Assembly (NCBI GenBank): GCA_905234695.1
Contig: CAJOHZ010000015.1
Location: 1-41,766 of the forward strand
DNA length: 41,766 nt
From: an uncultured Bacteroidales bacterium
Lineage (GTDB): Bacteria; Bacteroidota; Bacteroidia; Bacteroidales; P3
Direction of reading: 5' to 3'
The notes beneath the pieces are model-generated. The model made no database searches. It was not told the DNA's origin and saw nothing but the letters and a program-made list of their open reading frames with translations. Positions within the stretch are counted from its first letter, which is position 1. Each line of letters opens with the position of its first letter. Positions 8,837 to 18,112 of the stretch are shown piece after piece. Made by a program: the position numbers and the translations under genes.

Positions 8837-8896
8837 CGATTTTTTTTTGATTTTTCGGTTGTGGGATTTTTTTCTCTTTTATTGCCAAAAAAGTTG

Positions 8897-8904
8897 TACC
8901 TTTG
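8897..8904 (+). promoter_or_regulatory. Bacteroidota -7 box for the S41 protease
   Basis: TACCTTTG matches the TAnnTTTG consensus and lies 23 nt upstream of the chosen ATG at 8928. The -33 region is T-rich without a clear TTTG. It supports the downstream start rather than the longer reading from 8826, which would begin upstream of this promoter. Confidence 0.65.
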
Positions 8905-8927
8905 CATCTCTTTTCATACCCCCATTC

Positions 8928-10547
8928 ATGAAACGGATATTTTTGCTTACCCTTCTGTTGACGGTCGCTATTGCACCCTCCAATGCTCAGTTATTTAAGA
9001 AGATATTTCATCGAAACCAAACTGAAGACACCATCCCGGGCTTGGTACGCCTGCAAGAGGTGATGGGGTTGGTTCACAACAATTATGTTGAAACACCCAA
9101 CACCGACCGCATCAGTGAGGCTGCCGTGCGCCAGATGTTGCGCACCCTCGACCCCCACAGCATATATATTGCCGCCAAGGATGTGGAGCGTACCAACGAG
9201 AGCCTGCAGGGCAATTTCGAAGGGGTCGGCATCTCCTTTGGCATCTACAACGACACCATTGTGGTGGCCGAGGTGGTGCCTGGCGGAGCCTCTGAGAAGG
9301 TGGGGGTGTTGCGGGGCGACAAGATACTTCGTATCGATGGCGGTCCGGCAACGGGCGACAGCATCAACAATGCATTTGTGTTCAAGCATCTTCGGGGGAA
9401 GAAAGGCACCCTTGTGGTGGTGGACGTCCTGCGCGGCCGCAACACAATATCTTTCCATATCATCCGCGACAAGGTGCCCATCAATTCTGTCGACACCTAT
9501 TTCATGGCCGACGACACCATTGGCTATATCCGTCTGCTTCGTTTTGCCCGCACCTCTGTCGATGAGTTCCGCCGTGCGGTGAACGATTTACAGAAGCAAG
9601 GAATGAAGGCTTTGGTGCTTGATTTAAGGGGAAATACGGGCGGTTACCTCGACATCGCCTGCGGGTTGGCTAACGAATTTCTTCCCACGGGAAGCCTGAT
9701 TGTCTATACTGAGGGGCGTACCCAGAAACGGCAAGACTTCCGCGCCAACCGTTACGGCAGGTTCCGTAAGGGCAGTCTCGTGGTGCTGATTGACGAGAAC
9801 AGCGCTTCGGCCTCCGAGATTGTCAGCGGCGCCGTCCAGGATTGGGACCGTGGTGTGGTGGTAGGCCGTCGCAGTTTCGGCAAAGGACTGGTGCAGCGGA
9901 TGTACACGCTTTCTGACGGTGCGCAAGTGCGCATCACCACAGCGCGCTACTATACCCCTTCGGGGCGGTGCATACAGAAGCCCTATGAGAGCGGCACCGA
10001 CGACTACAATGCCGATTTGGCCCGTCGTTACAACCATGGAGAGATGGTGAGTTCCGACTCCATCCATTTTGCAGACTCGCTGAAGTATAAAACGGTCGGT
10101 GGCCGCACTGTTTACGGAGGGGGCGGTATCATGCCCGATATCTTTGTGCCGATGGACACCATGCGGCTCAGCGACTATTTCATTGCCTGCCGCAGCAAAG
10201 GTCTCCAGCGTCAGTTTGCGCATCAGTGGGCGGACGGACATAAGACACAGTCCATGGTGAAGGATTTCGACACCTATCTGCTCCACTACGACAGTCTGGG
10301 CATCGACTCACTTTTCGAGGCCTATGCCGCCGAGCATGCGGTGGTACGCGACACCGCCAAGGAGCAGGCCGAGCCCATACGGGTGAAGCACAGCGATGAC
10401 TACCAGCATGTCCTGCTCAAAGGGCTGGTGGCCGAACAGCTGTTCGGCATGAAATACTACTATCTTGTGATGAAAGAGGTGGACAACGGCTATCAGTCCG
10501 CAATCACTACCCTGCGGGTTTCGCCGTTGTCGATGCGCACCAAGTAA
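8928..10547 (+). CDS. S41 carboxy-terminal processing protease (CtpA-like)
   Basis: This 539-aa exported protease is of the tail-specific/C-terminal processing type and would act in the periplasm. The start at 8928 gives a signal peptide (MKRIFLLTLLLTVAIAPSNAQ). The longer reading from 8826 begins upstream of the promoter. A PDZ domain covers about residues 95-165 (GVGISFGI, VPGGASEKVGVLRGDKILRIDG). The S41 domain follows with ALVLDLRGNTGG. The catalytic residues line up as S294 (NSASASEIV), D305 and K319 (RRSFGKGLVQ), with the same 25-residue Ser-Lys spacing as in E. coli Prc. About 10 residues beyond the usual end (DNGYQSAITTL) read into the convergent BspA-like gene, giving a 55-bp tail overlap. 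Confidence 0.93.
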   Translation: MKRIFLLTLLLTVAIAPSNAQLFKKIFHRNQTEDTIPGLVRLQEVMGLVHNNYVETPNTDRISEAAVRQMLRTLDPHSIYIAAKDVERTNESLQGNFEGVGISFGIYNDTIVVAEVVPGGASEKVGVLRGDKILRIDGGPATGDSINNAFVFKHLRGKKGTLVVVDVLRGRNTISFHIIRDKVPINSVDTYFMADDTIGYIRLLRFARTSVDEFRRAVNDLQKQGMKALVLDLRGNTGGYLDIACGLANEFLPTGSLIVYTEGRTQKRQDFRANRYGRFRKGSLVVLIDENSASASEIVSGAVQDWDRGVVVGRRSFGKGLVQRMYTLSDGAQVRITTARYYTPSGRCIQKPYESGTDDYNADLARRYNHGEMVSSDSIHFADSLKYKTVGGRTVYGGGGIMPDIFVPMDTMRLSDYFIACRSKGLQRQFAHQWADGHKTQSMVKDFDTYLLHYDSLGIDSLFEAYAAEHAVVRDTAKEQAEPIRVKHSDDYQHVLLKGLVAEQLFGMKYYYLVMKEVDNGYQSAITTLRVSPLSMRTK

Positions 10548-12916
10548 TTACCCGGAGTCTTCGTGCGGTAGCGGAAGGTGGCGGGGCAGTCGTCTCGGTG
10601 CTCCACCTGACGGCCATAGTCGTCATAGACGGTGACGCTGTGTCCCTTGGTATGTTCGATGGTGATGGTGTTGCCTTCCACCTTCATGGGAAATGTCTGA
10701 TCGAGCGTTTCCGCGCTGGTTTCGGTCTGCTGCCCGTCAGTCTGCGGATTGACAAACAGGGCGGTGTAGCGTACATTGTTGTTCACCGTCACCTCGCGGG
10801 GGTTCTCCTTGTTGCCGTCGCTCCAGCCCAGGAAGGTGGCACCCGCCTGAGGCGCCGCCACGATGGTGGCCTTGTCGCCCGGCTCGAACTCACTGCCGCC
10901 CAGCACCAGCGCGGTGCCCAAAGTTCCGTTGCTGCTGGTCACGGAAATCGTCACCAGATAACTTGTGTCGAAACGGGCGATGAGGGTGGTGTCATGGTCC
11001 ACCACTAGGGTGCGGGGGTTGTCGCGTGAGCCATCGTTCCAGCCAACAAACATATATCCCGCTGCGGGGATGGCCTGCACGATGGCTTGGGCGAAACTGC
11101 AGGTATTGTTCTGGATAATGCGTACCGTCCCCAGGGTGTCGTTGCTGCTGCGCACCTGCAGGCGGTTCTCGCTACTATTGCCCTCGATACGGGTGAAGTA
11201 ACGCCAGTTCTCGTTGTTCTGGTAGGCGTTGAGCGACTTGCAGGGCACATACACGGGTAGGATATTGCTGATGCCTTGGAACGTGTTGTTTCCGATATGC
11301 GGGGGGAATCCCTCCAGTTGCAGAGAGGCAATACTGATGCAGTTCTCGAAGGCGTTGTTGCCGATGGTGCTGACGCTACCGGGAATCACCAATTGCCCGT
11401 CGAGGCGGGTGCAACCGCGGAAGGCGCCGCTTCCGATGGTGGTGATGTCGTCAGGCAGTTCGATGGCAGTGATTTGGGTGCATCCGCTGAAAGCGTTGCT
11501 TCCGATAACCGCCACTCCTGCGGGGATTTTCAAAGTGCCGGAGAGGTTGGTGCAATTGCTGAACGCATTGGCGGGAATCTGCTTGACGCCGTTGAAGATG
11601 GTCACGCTGCGAATACCGGAGCAACCGTGGAAAGCGGCATGTCCTACCGCTCCCATCGACTTGCAGTCTTCGGCGCCATACTCGATGGAAGAGATACGTC
11701 TGCAATCGGCAAAGGCGCTGTTGCCGATGCTGGTCATGCCGATAGGAATGGTCAGCGTGCCGGTAAGGCGGTCGCAGCCCATAAAGGCTTCGTTGCCGAT
11801 ATAGGTCATGCCGGCCGGCAGGTCGAGGGCGCCGGTGAGGCTGCTGCACCCCTTGAAGGCGGAATTGCCTATCGAGGTGATGCTTTCGGGCAGTACCAGC
11901 TTGCCTTCCATACCGCTGCATTGATAAAAGGCGAAATTGGACACCGAGGTCATTTGGCTGCTGAGCCGCAGGGACGACAGCGAGCTGCATCCGTAGAACG
12001 CCGAGCCTCCGATGGTGGTGACGGTGTTGGGTATCACCAAATCACCCTCCAAGTTGGAACACTGGTAGAATGCCGAATGACCGATGGCGGTGAGCCGTTG
12101 GGGCAGGGACATCTCACGTAGGCTGGAGCAGCCCTTGAAAGCATTGTCGGGAATGACCCGCACATTGTCTCCGATGGTGACGGATGTGATGCCGATGCAG
12201 CCGGCAAACACGGGGGCCGAGCTGCTGCCCATGGTCAGGTTGTCGCTGCCATAGAAGATGACGGACGCCAGTCGTGTGCATTCGGCGAAGGCGCTGTTGC
12301 CTATGGCGGTGACGGAAGGGGTAATGGTGATGCTGCCACGGATGCCGTTGCAGCCCTTGAATGCCGAACTTCCAATCTCGGTAATCTGGTCCGGGAGTTG
12401 CAGCGAAGTGAGCGACTGGCAACCTGAGAAGGCGAAACTGCCGATGCGGGTGACCTTGGAAGGTATCGTCAGCGGGCCGGCCAGCTCCTGGCAGTTGGAA
12501 AACGCCGAACTGCCAATCTCCTCGAGGTTTTGCGGGAGGGTTGCCGACACGAGTCGTTGGCAGCCCGAGAAGGCGTATGCACCGATAAATCTCAGATTGG
12601 AAGGCAACTTCACCACCGACAGCTCTTTGCAGCCCATGAACGCCTTTTCGCCGATTTCGGTCACCACATAGCGATGACCCTCAAATTCAGCGGTGGCAGG
12701 AATATCAATCATCCCTTTGGGGACTTGGTCGTAGCGTGGGGTGCGGTTGTATTGCGACACCACAGCCACGTGGGCCGAGTTCTCGTCGGTAATCTTGAAG
12801 AAGAGCACCTGCCCGTCTGGCAGGGTTTGCATGAAATCGTATGTCGGCTTCTGCGCACACAGGGGTGCGTGTAAGTATAAAATCAAAGTGATAATCAGTG
12901 CTATGGATTTTCTCAT
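10493..12916 (-). CDS. BspA-like leucine-rich-repeat surface protein
   Basis: This is an 807-aa secreted protein. A signal peptide (residues 1 to about 22, ending LHAPLCAQ) is followed by many LRR_5/BspA repeats at about 65-560, with the unit pattern IGxxAFxxCxxLxxxLxLP. Two Listeria-Bacteroides/InlB-type repeats follow (ending YMFVGWNDGSRDNPRTL and ATFLGWSDGNKENPREV). The tail, at about 750-807, has the pattern VYDDYGRQV...PGNYLVRIDNGETRRVVI and resembles a type IX secretion sorting domain. Such proteins are exported to the cell surface and often bind host or bacterial ligands; the ligand here is unknown. The 3' end overlaps the S41 protease gene by 55 bp, and both tails look genuine. Transcription starts from its own promoter at 12947-12976. 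Confidence 0.92.
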   Translation of the reverse strand: MRKSIALIITLILYLHAPLCAQKPTYDFMQTLPDGQVLFFKITDENSAHVAVVSQYNRTPRYDQVPKGMIDIPATAEFEGHRYVVTEIGEKAFMGCKELSVVKLPSNLRFIGAYAFSGCQRLVSATLPQNLEEIGSSAFSNCQELAGPLTIPSKVTRIGSFAFSGCQSLTSLQLPDQITEIGSSAFKGCNGIRGSITITPSVTAIGNSAFAECTRLASVIFYGSDNLTMGSSSAPVFAGCIGITSVTIGDNVRVIPDNAFKGCSSLREMSLPQRLTAIGHSAFYQCSNLEGDLVIPNTVTTIGGSAFYGCSSLSSLRLSSQMTSVSNFAFYQCSGMEGKLVLPESITSIGNSAFKGCSSLTGALDLPAGMTYIGNEAFMGCDRLTGTLTIPIGMTSIGNSAFADCRRISSIEYGAEDCKSMGAVGHAAFHGCSGIRSVTIFNGVKQIPANAFSNCTNLSGTLKIPAGVAVIGSNAFSGCTQITAIELPDDITTIGSGAFRGCTRLDGQLVIPGSVSTIGNNAFENCISIASLQLEGFPPHIGNNTFQGISNILPVYVPCKSLNAYQNNENWRYFTRIEGNSSENRLQVRSSNDTLGTVRIIQNNTCSFAQAIVQAIPAAGYMFVGWNDGSRDNPRTLVVDHDTTLIARFDTSYLVTISVTSSNGTLGTALVLGGSEFEPGDKATIVAAPQAGATFLGWSDGNKENPREVTVNNNVRYTALFVNPQTDGQQTETSAETLDQTFPMKVEGNTITIEHTKGHSVTVYDDYGRQVEHRDDCPATFRYRTKTPGNYLVRIDNGETRRVVIAD

Positions 12917-12946
12917 AGGTGCGGAAGGCTATATTAAAAGCAAATG

Positions 12947-12976
12947 CAAAGATAGGCTTTTTTTTTGATTTAACAA
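12947..12976 (-). promoter_or_regulatory. Bacteroidota promoter for the BspA-like gene
   Basis: On the minus strand TTG at 12976-12974 is followed by 19 nt and then TATCTTTG at 12954-12947. This is a good fit to the TTTG-N19-21-TAnnTTTG consensus. It lies about 30 nt upstream of the ATG at 12916. Confidence 0.75.
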
Positions 12977-13077
12977 TTTTACGTCGCAAAAAAACATGCT
13001 TTTCCGAGTCGGCTGGCACCTGTCATTGGAAGTCAACCGGCGAGAGGTGAACTGGGAGTGGCCTCGGTGTAGTCCCA

Positions 13078-13168
13078 GTGATCCTTCGGTGATCTTTCGG
13101 TGATCTTTCGGTGTTCCTTCGGTTGTTCTCCAACAGTTCTCCTACAGTTCTCCAACAGTTCTCCAACG
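13078..13168. repeat. Two adjacent 11-bp tandem repeat families
   Basis: Four units of GTGATCYTTCG-like sequence start at 13078, 13089, 13100 and 13111. Four units of GTTCTCCWACA start at 13125, 13136, 13147 and 13158. The two families differ in sequence but share the period of 11 bp. The array lies between divergent genes and does not encode protein. Confidence 0.85.
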
Positions 13169-13309
13169 TAAGAAGGGGAGAACAGAGGAAGAAGTGTTGG
13201 ATATGTGTAAGATAAGGGTAAAGAGATTACCGAAGGATCATAAAAGGAACACCGAGACTACTCTGGGGGAGCGTGGTTGATAAAAACCGACAAAAAATCA
13301 TTCTTTTCG

Positions 13310-13339
13310 TTGATGTTTTGCAAAAAAATCGTATATTTG
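13310..13339 (+). promoter_or_regulatory. Bacteroidota promoter for arginine deiminase
   Basis: TTG at 13310-13312, a 19-nt spacer and TATATTTG at 13332-13339 match the phylum consensus. The box is about 70 nt upstream of the ATG at 13412, leaving a moderate 5' leader. Confidence 0.75.
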
Positions 13340-13411
13340 CATATTCTGCAATCTTCGTGGTTGCGGGATAAAGACGTTGTTATCAGCGTCTAACGTACTA
13401 TTTATTCGTGT

Positions 13412-14665
13412 ATGAGAGCTAAAAAAGACAAGGAAAAGACAACAGTTCACGTGGCGAGTGAGTACGGCCGCTTGAATGCCGTGCTGCTGCATCGTCCCGG
13501 GATAGAGATAGAGCAGATGACTCCTGCCACCGCTGCAGAGGCTTTGTATAGCGACATATTAAGCAAGCATATCGTCGACAAAGAGTATGCCGCATTCTGT
13601 GGGGTGTTGGAGAAGTGGACCCGAGTGTATTATGTGGAGGATGTGCTGACAGAGATATTGGACAACGACGACGTGCGCCAGCGGCTGGTGTCGTGTTGCT
13701 GTCAACAGGACAACTGCGAATACTTGGCTGACATCTTGATGCAGCATAGCAGTCGCCAGTTGGCGAAGGAGTTGGTGGAAGGGGTGAGATACCATGCCGA
13801 TACCGACCTGTCACGTTTCAAGGATTCGCGGTTTGTGCTGAAACCGCTCTACAACCTCTTTTTCACCCGCGACGCTTCATCGTCGGTCTACGACGAGGTG
13901 CTTGTCAACACCATGTCTTTCCCCGTTCGTCAGCGCGAGACGCTGATATACAAGGCCATCTTTGAGTACTATTTCGGTGCCAATACCTTCTGTGCTTCCG
14001 ACAGCAACCGCCGCGCCCGTACCGAGGGCGGCGATGTGCAGGTGGCCGGCCCCGATTTGCTGTGCATCGGACAGGGTATCCGTACCAACCAATTGGGCAT
14101 TATGGCGCTGGCGCGTAAGTTCGCCAACGAGCGCAAGCATTTCCGCATTCTGGTGCAGGAACTTCCCCGCAAGCCCGAATCGTTCATCCACCTGGACATG
14201 GTCTTCACCTTCCTCGGGGCGCACAACTGCATGGTCTATGAGCCGATGTTGAGCAAGAGTGGCCTCTTTGCAGGGAAAGCCACCACGCTGGTGGAATGCG
14301 ACGGCGGGAAGATTACGACCAAAGAGTTCCCCAATATTTTGAAAGGGTTGAAACATTGTGGTATGGAATTGGACCCCGTCTTCTGTGGCCAAGGCGAGAT
14401 GTGGTATCAGGACCGCGAGCAGTGGCATAGCGGTGCCAACTTCTTCGCCCTCGGCGACGGGAAGGTGATTGGCTATGAGCGCAACCGTTTCACCATCGAG
14501 GCCCTCGACCATGCAGGATTTTCCGTGCTGGATGCCGACGAGGTATGTGCCGGCAAGGTGTCGATGGATGACTATGACCGCTTCGTGGTGGCCTTCAAAG
14601 CCTCTGAATTGCCCCGCGCCGGCGGCGGCGCACGTTGCATGACGATGCCCATCAACCGTTCTTGA
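13412..14665 (+). CDS. arcA: Arginine deiminase
   Basis: This 417-aa enzyme hydrolyses L-arginine to citrulline and ammonia in the cytosol. It starts with the family opening SEYGRLNAVLLHRPGIEIEQMTP. It also has LFFTRDASSSV, the substrate-binding TEGGDV, the catalytic-base segment FIHLDMVFTFL and the nucleophile C409 in GGGARCMTMPI. All key residues appear intact, and length is normal. It has its own promoter. No ornithine carbamoyltransferase or carbamate kinase lies next to it. The gene directly downstream is a DUF2723 membrane protein, so the rest of an arginine deiminase pathway, if present, is elsewhere. A DcuC/YfcC-type transporter, a family that includes suspected basic amino acid exchangers, is 6 kb downstream. 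Confidence 0.93.
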   Translation: MRAKKDKEKTTVHVASEYGRLNAVLLHRPGIEIEQMTPATAAEALYSDILSKHIVDKEYAAFCGVLEKWTRVYYVEDVLTEILDNDDVRQRLVSCCCQQDNCEYLADILMQHSSRQLAKELVEGVRYHADTDLSRFKDSRFVLKPLYNLFFTRDASSSVYDEVLVNTMSFPVRQRETLIYKAIFEYYFGANTFCASDSNRRARTEGGDVQVAGPDLLCIGQGIRTNQLGIMALARKFANERKHFRILVQELPRKPESFIHLDMVFTFLGAHNCMVYEPMLSKSGLFAGKATTLVECDGGKITTKEFPNILKGLKHCGMELDPVFCGQGEMWYQDREQWHSGANFFALGDGKVIGYERNRFTIEALDHAGFSVLDADEVCAGKVSMDDYDRFVVAFKASELPRAGGGARCMTMPINRS

Positions 14666-14699
14666 AATTCAAACAAAACTAACAAAACTCAATAAACGC

Positions 14700-17600
14700 A
14701 TGAAAAGATACCATTTGGTGAACAACATTACAGGCTGGCTGATATGCTTGGTGGCCTGTACTGTCTACATCATGACGGCCGAAGCCACGGCCTCATGGTG
14801 GGATTGCGGTGAGTATATCGCCACCGCATTCAAGCTGCAAGTAGGACATCCTCCTGGAGCCCCCTCGTTCCAGTTGATAGGACGAATGTTTTCGATGTTC
14901 TCCACGCCCGAGAATGTGGCCCATGCGGTCAACGTGATGTCGGCCGTGTGCAGTGGCTTCACCATTCTCTTCCTCTTCTGGGGCATCACCCTGTTGGGCA
15001 AGCACCTGCTTCCCGACCCGAAGAATCCCGACATCAAGGATCCCCGTACCTGGGGTGTGTTCGCCGCCGGTATTGTGGGCGCATTGGCCTATACGTTCAG
15101 CGACACCTTCTGGTTCTCCGCCGTCGAGGGCGAGGTCTATGCCATGTCATCGCTCTTCACCGCCATTGTGTTCTGGGCTATCCTGAAATGGGAGGAACAG
15201 GCCGACGACCCGCGCTCGCTGCGCTGGCTGGTGTTGATATGCCTGCTGGTGGGTATCGCCATCGGCGTCCACCTGTTGAACCTCTTGACGTTGCCCGCCA
15301 TCGTCTATGTGGTTTATTTCCGCAAGTGGAAGAAGACCACCGTGAAGGGATTCATCCTCAGCGGCGTGATTTCGCTTGTGCTGCTGGCGTTGATTCTGTG
15401 GGGCATCATCCCGGGCATCGTCAATGTGGATTCGGCGTTCGATGTCTTCTTCGTCAACACGCTGGGACTTCCCTTCAACTCGGGTACGATATTCTTTTTC
15501 ACGGCACTGGCCGCGCTGGTGGTGTGGGGATTGTGGTTTACCTCTCCCAAAAAGAAGAGCCATCCCGTACTGAACGCCGCGATATTGGGATTCACGATGC
15601 TGGTAATTGGCTATTCCACCTTCTTCCTGCTGGTGATTCGTGCCAATACCAATACCCCACTGAACGAGAACGCCCCCAAGGATGCTGTGGCAATGCGCGC
15701 CTACCTGGGCCGCGAGCAGTATGGCGACACGCCGCTGTTGACAGGCCAGTACTATACGGCAGGCGACCCCATTGATGCCAAGCGTGGTTACACGAAGTAT
15801 ATCCGCGGCACCAACAGCAAGGGCAAGGACTGCTATGTGCCTGCCTCGTACCAGCAGAAGTTCATCTACCGCAAGGAGCATACGGGTGTCTTCCCCCGTA
15901 TGTACAGCAACGATAACAGCCGCAGCCACCCCCAGTTCTACGAGTACTGGGCCGGCAAGGTGCGCGGCAACCGCAAGCCGTCGGCATCGCAGAATATCAC
16001 GTACCTCAACGGCTATCAGCTGGGCTGGATGTACTGGCGTTATTTCATGTGGAATTTCGCTGGCCGCCAGAACGATATCCAAGGCCATCACTTCAATAGC
16101 GACGGCACCCGCGACTACATGAACGGCAACTGGATTTGCGGCATCAAGGCCATCGACGAGGCCCGTCTGGGACCGCAGAGCAACCTGCCCGACCACATGA
16201 AACAGAACAAGGCGCGCAACGTATATTACTTGCTGCCGCTGCTGCTGGGTCTGGCGGGTCTGGTGTATCATGTCATTCGGAACAAGAAGGATGCCTTCAT
16301 TGTCTTCATCATGTTCTTCATGACGGGTCTGGCCATCGCCATCTACCTGAACATGCCGCCGCGTCAGCCGCGTGAGCGTGACTATGCCTTCGTGGGTTCC
16401 TTCAGCTTCTACGCCATCTGGATTGGACTTGGCGTGATGGCGCTGTCGGAGTGGCTCACCAAGCTCTTCAAGAAAGAACGCGCATACAAGGTGATCATGC
16501 CGGTGGTGTTTGTGTTGTGCATGTGGGGCGTGCCGGTGTTGATGGCAGCCCAGAACTGGGACGACCACGACCGCTCGCAGAAATATGCCGCCCGCGATTT
16601 CGCCAAGAACTATCTGGCTTCCGTCGACGAGAACGGCGTGCTGATTACCTTCGGCGACAACGATACCTTCCCGCTTTGGTACGCCCAGGAGGTCGAAGGG
16701 TTCCGCACCGATGTGCGTATCCTTAATTACACCCTCTCGGGTATGTACTGGTATGTCGAACAGCTGTTCAACCGCTTGTATGAGTCGGATGCGCTGGAGT
16801 TCACCCTGCCGAAGGAGTATTACGGCTTGGGCAACGACGTAGTGTATATCCAGGAGCGCACCACAGAGTATATCGAGGTGACCGACCTGTTGACCATGCT
16901 GCGCGATAACCCCGGCCGCTTCAAGGCCCGCGACGGACGTGGCGAAGAGGTGATCCTGCTTCCCACCAGTCGCTTCAAAATCACCCTCGACATTCCCGAT
17001 CTGGTGAAACGGGGTGTGATTCCCGCCGACAAGGCCGACCAGGTGGATCCCGTCATCCGTTGGCAGATAAAGAAAGGCTCTCTGTTCCGCCACGAGTTGA
17101 TGATGCTGGATATCATCGGGACGAACAAATTCAAACGGGATATCAACATCATGAATCCGAGTTATATCCAGAATGTGTTCACCCCCATCCGCGAATACTG
17201 CGTGCAGGACGGCATGAATTACAAACTGACCCCCTACAAGGCCAAAGTGGTGCAACCCGTGCTGTTCGACGTCCGCGACAACCGCTATGTGCTGCAGACG
17301 TTCACCGATGAGTCGTACGACTTCTTCCTTGAAGGCTACAAAGATGCCGAGGGCAACCGCCACCCGCTGGAGTGGGGCAACCTCTGCGCCGACATCTATA
17401 TCGATCCCGTCAGCGTCAACATGGGTACCGTGCAGCGCCAGACCTTTTCGATGGCAGCCAAGGAGTTGCTGCTGAAGGGCGACACGGTGCGTGCCCGTCG
17501 GATGCTGGACACCAGCGAGCGCTTCTTCCCCCCGTCGAACTTCATGTACGACAAGTACAGCATGCTTCTTGTGGACATCTACTATCAGGTCTATGGTGCT

Positions 17601-17837
17601 GAACGCTCCACCCAGATTTGGGATGCCGTGTACAACTACTATAGCCAGGAAGTTGCCTACCTCCATCAGTACTTGAGCACCAAGAAGGCTGACGGCGTGA
17701 GGGCCAACCTCAACGAGGCGGTGCAGATTCTCTACGGTCTTGAGCAGTTTGCTGCCGACCCGAGTGTGTTGAACGACCATGCGCGCGCCAATCAGGTGTC
17801 GGATCTGCTGAACTCTTACGGGTATCAAATCAACTAA
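14700..17837 (+). CDS. DUF2723 membrane protein (TMEM260-like, GT-C type)
   Basis: This is a 1045-aa protein of the DUF2723 family. The N-terminal half has about ten membrane helices, and the C-terminal half (from about residue 560) is largely soluble. Near the N terminus is the family motif EATASWWDCGEYIATAFKL, with D35 and E38, followed by VGHPPGAPSF. This placement of an acidic motif in the first loop is like GT-C glycosyltransferases. The eukaryotic relative TMEM260 is a protein O-mannosyltransferase. By analogy the bacterial protein may glycosylate exported proteins, but that is inference. It is 34 nt downstream of arginine deiminase and 4 nt upstream of a small ribbon-helix-helix gene. 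Confidence 0.88.
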   Translation: MKRYHLVNNITGWLICLVACTVYIMTAEATASWWDCGEYIATAFKLQVGHPPGAPSFQLIGRMFSMFSTPENVAHAVNVMSAVCSGFTILFLFWGITLLGKHLLPDPKNPDIKDPRTWGVFAAGIVGALAYTFSDTFWFSAVEGEVYAMSSLFTAIVFWAILKWEEQADDPRSLRWLVLICLLVGIAIGVHLLNLLTLPAIVYVVYFRKWKKTTVKGFILSGVISLVLLALILWGIIPGIVNVDSAFDVFFVNTLGLPFNSGTIFFFTALAALVVWGLWFTSPKKKSHPVLNAAILGFTMLVIGYSTFFLLVIRANTNTPLNENAPKDAVAMRAYLGREQYGDTPLLTGQYYTAGDPIDAKRGYTKYIRGTNSKGKDCYVPASYQQKFIYRKEHTGVFPRMYSNDNSRSHPQFYEYWAGKVRGNRKPSASQNITYLNGYQLGWMYWRYFMWNFAGRQNDIQGHHFNSDGTRDYMNGNWICGIKAIDEARLGPQSNLPDHMKQNKARNVYYLLPLLLGLAGLVYHVIRNKKDAFIVFIMFFMTGLAIAIYLNMPPRQPRERDYAFVGSFSFYAIWIGLGVMALSEWLTKLFKKERAYKVIMPVVFVLCMWGVPVLMAAQNWDDHDRSQKYAARDFAKNYLASVDENGVLITFGDNDTFPLWYAQEVEGFRTDVRILNYTLSGMYWYVEQLFNRLYESDALEFTLPKEYYGLGNDVVYIQERTTEYIEVTDLLTMLRDNPGRFKARDGRGEEVILLPTSRFKITLDIPDLVKRGVIPADKADQVDPVIRWQIKKGSLFRHELMMLDIIGTNKFKRDINIMNPSYIQNVFTPIREYCVQDGMNYKLTPYKAKVVQPVLFDVRDNRYVLQTFTDESYDFFLEGYKDAEGNRHPLEWGNLCADIYIDPVSVNMGTVQRQTFSMAAKELLLKGDTVRARRMLDTSERFFPPSNFMYDKYSMLLVDIYYQVYGAERSTQIWDAVYNYYSQEVAYLHQYLSTKKADGVRANLNEAVQILYGLEQFAADPSVLNDHARANQVSDLLNSYGYQIN

Positions 17838-17841
17838 CAGA

Positions 17842-18099
17842 ATGGGAATCCGAACTACATCGAAATCCAAGAAAGCCAAACGCATCAGCATCTCCCTCTC
17901 GGAACGGGAGGGAGAGTTGCTGGCGCGCTACGCCAAGGAGATGGGCACTACACGTCCGGCGGCAGTGAGACGCTTTGTGCGCGAATGCCTGCGGCAGTAC
18001 AAGTCCCAGTCCCGCAACGTCGAGCCCCAAAACCAGCTTGGGCTTTTTGATTCCATGCAGATAGATATCTTTAACATCACATCGAAAACAAACGATTGA
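17842..18099 (+). CDS. Small ribbon-helix-helix-type protein
   Basis: This 85-aa basic protein follows the DUF2723 gene after 4 nt and precedes atpB by 13 nt, so it is probably co-transcribed. Residues about 12-52 read KRISISLSEREGELLARYAK, then TTRPAAVRRFVRECL. A beta strand of alternating residues followed by two helices is the layout of a ribbon-helix-helix DNA-binding fold. The remaining 30 residues are polar. I know of no specific family name. It could be a regulator of the neighbouring genes or a stand-alone antitoxin-like protein; no toxin partner is adjacent. Confidence 0.65.
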   Translation: MGIRTTSKSKKAKRISISLSEREGELLARYAKEMGTTRPAAVRRFVRECLRQYKSQSRNVEPQNQLGLFDSMQIDIFNITSKTND

Positions 18100-18112
18100 A
18101 ACAACAAATACC

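Larger units (their letters stand above)
12917..13411. other. Intergenic region with divergent promoters and 11-bp repeats
   Basis: This 495-bp stretch separates the divergent BspA-like and arginine deiminase genes. It holds one promoter for each, an 11-bp tandem repeat block in the middle (13078-13168), and loose inverted partners of those units downstream. For example, CCGAAGGATCA near 13234 is the reverse complement of TGATCCTTCGG. No open frame with coding character was seen. Confidence 0.7.

Noticed and set aside
15147-17891. 914-codon minus-strand frame opposite the DUF2723 gene
   Set aside because: It is the mirror of a GC-rich gene with a strong family match; its own translation is His/Val/Gln-rich and resembles nothing.
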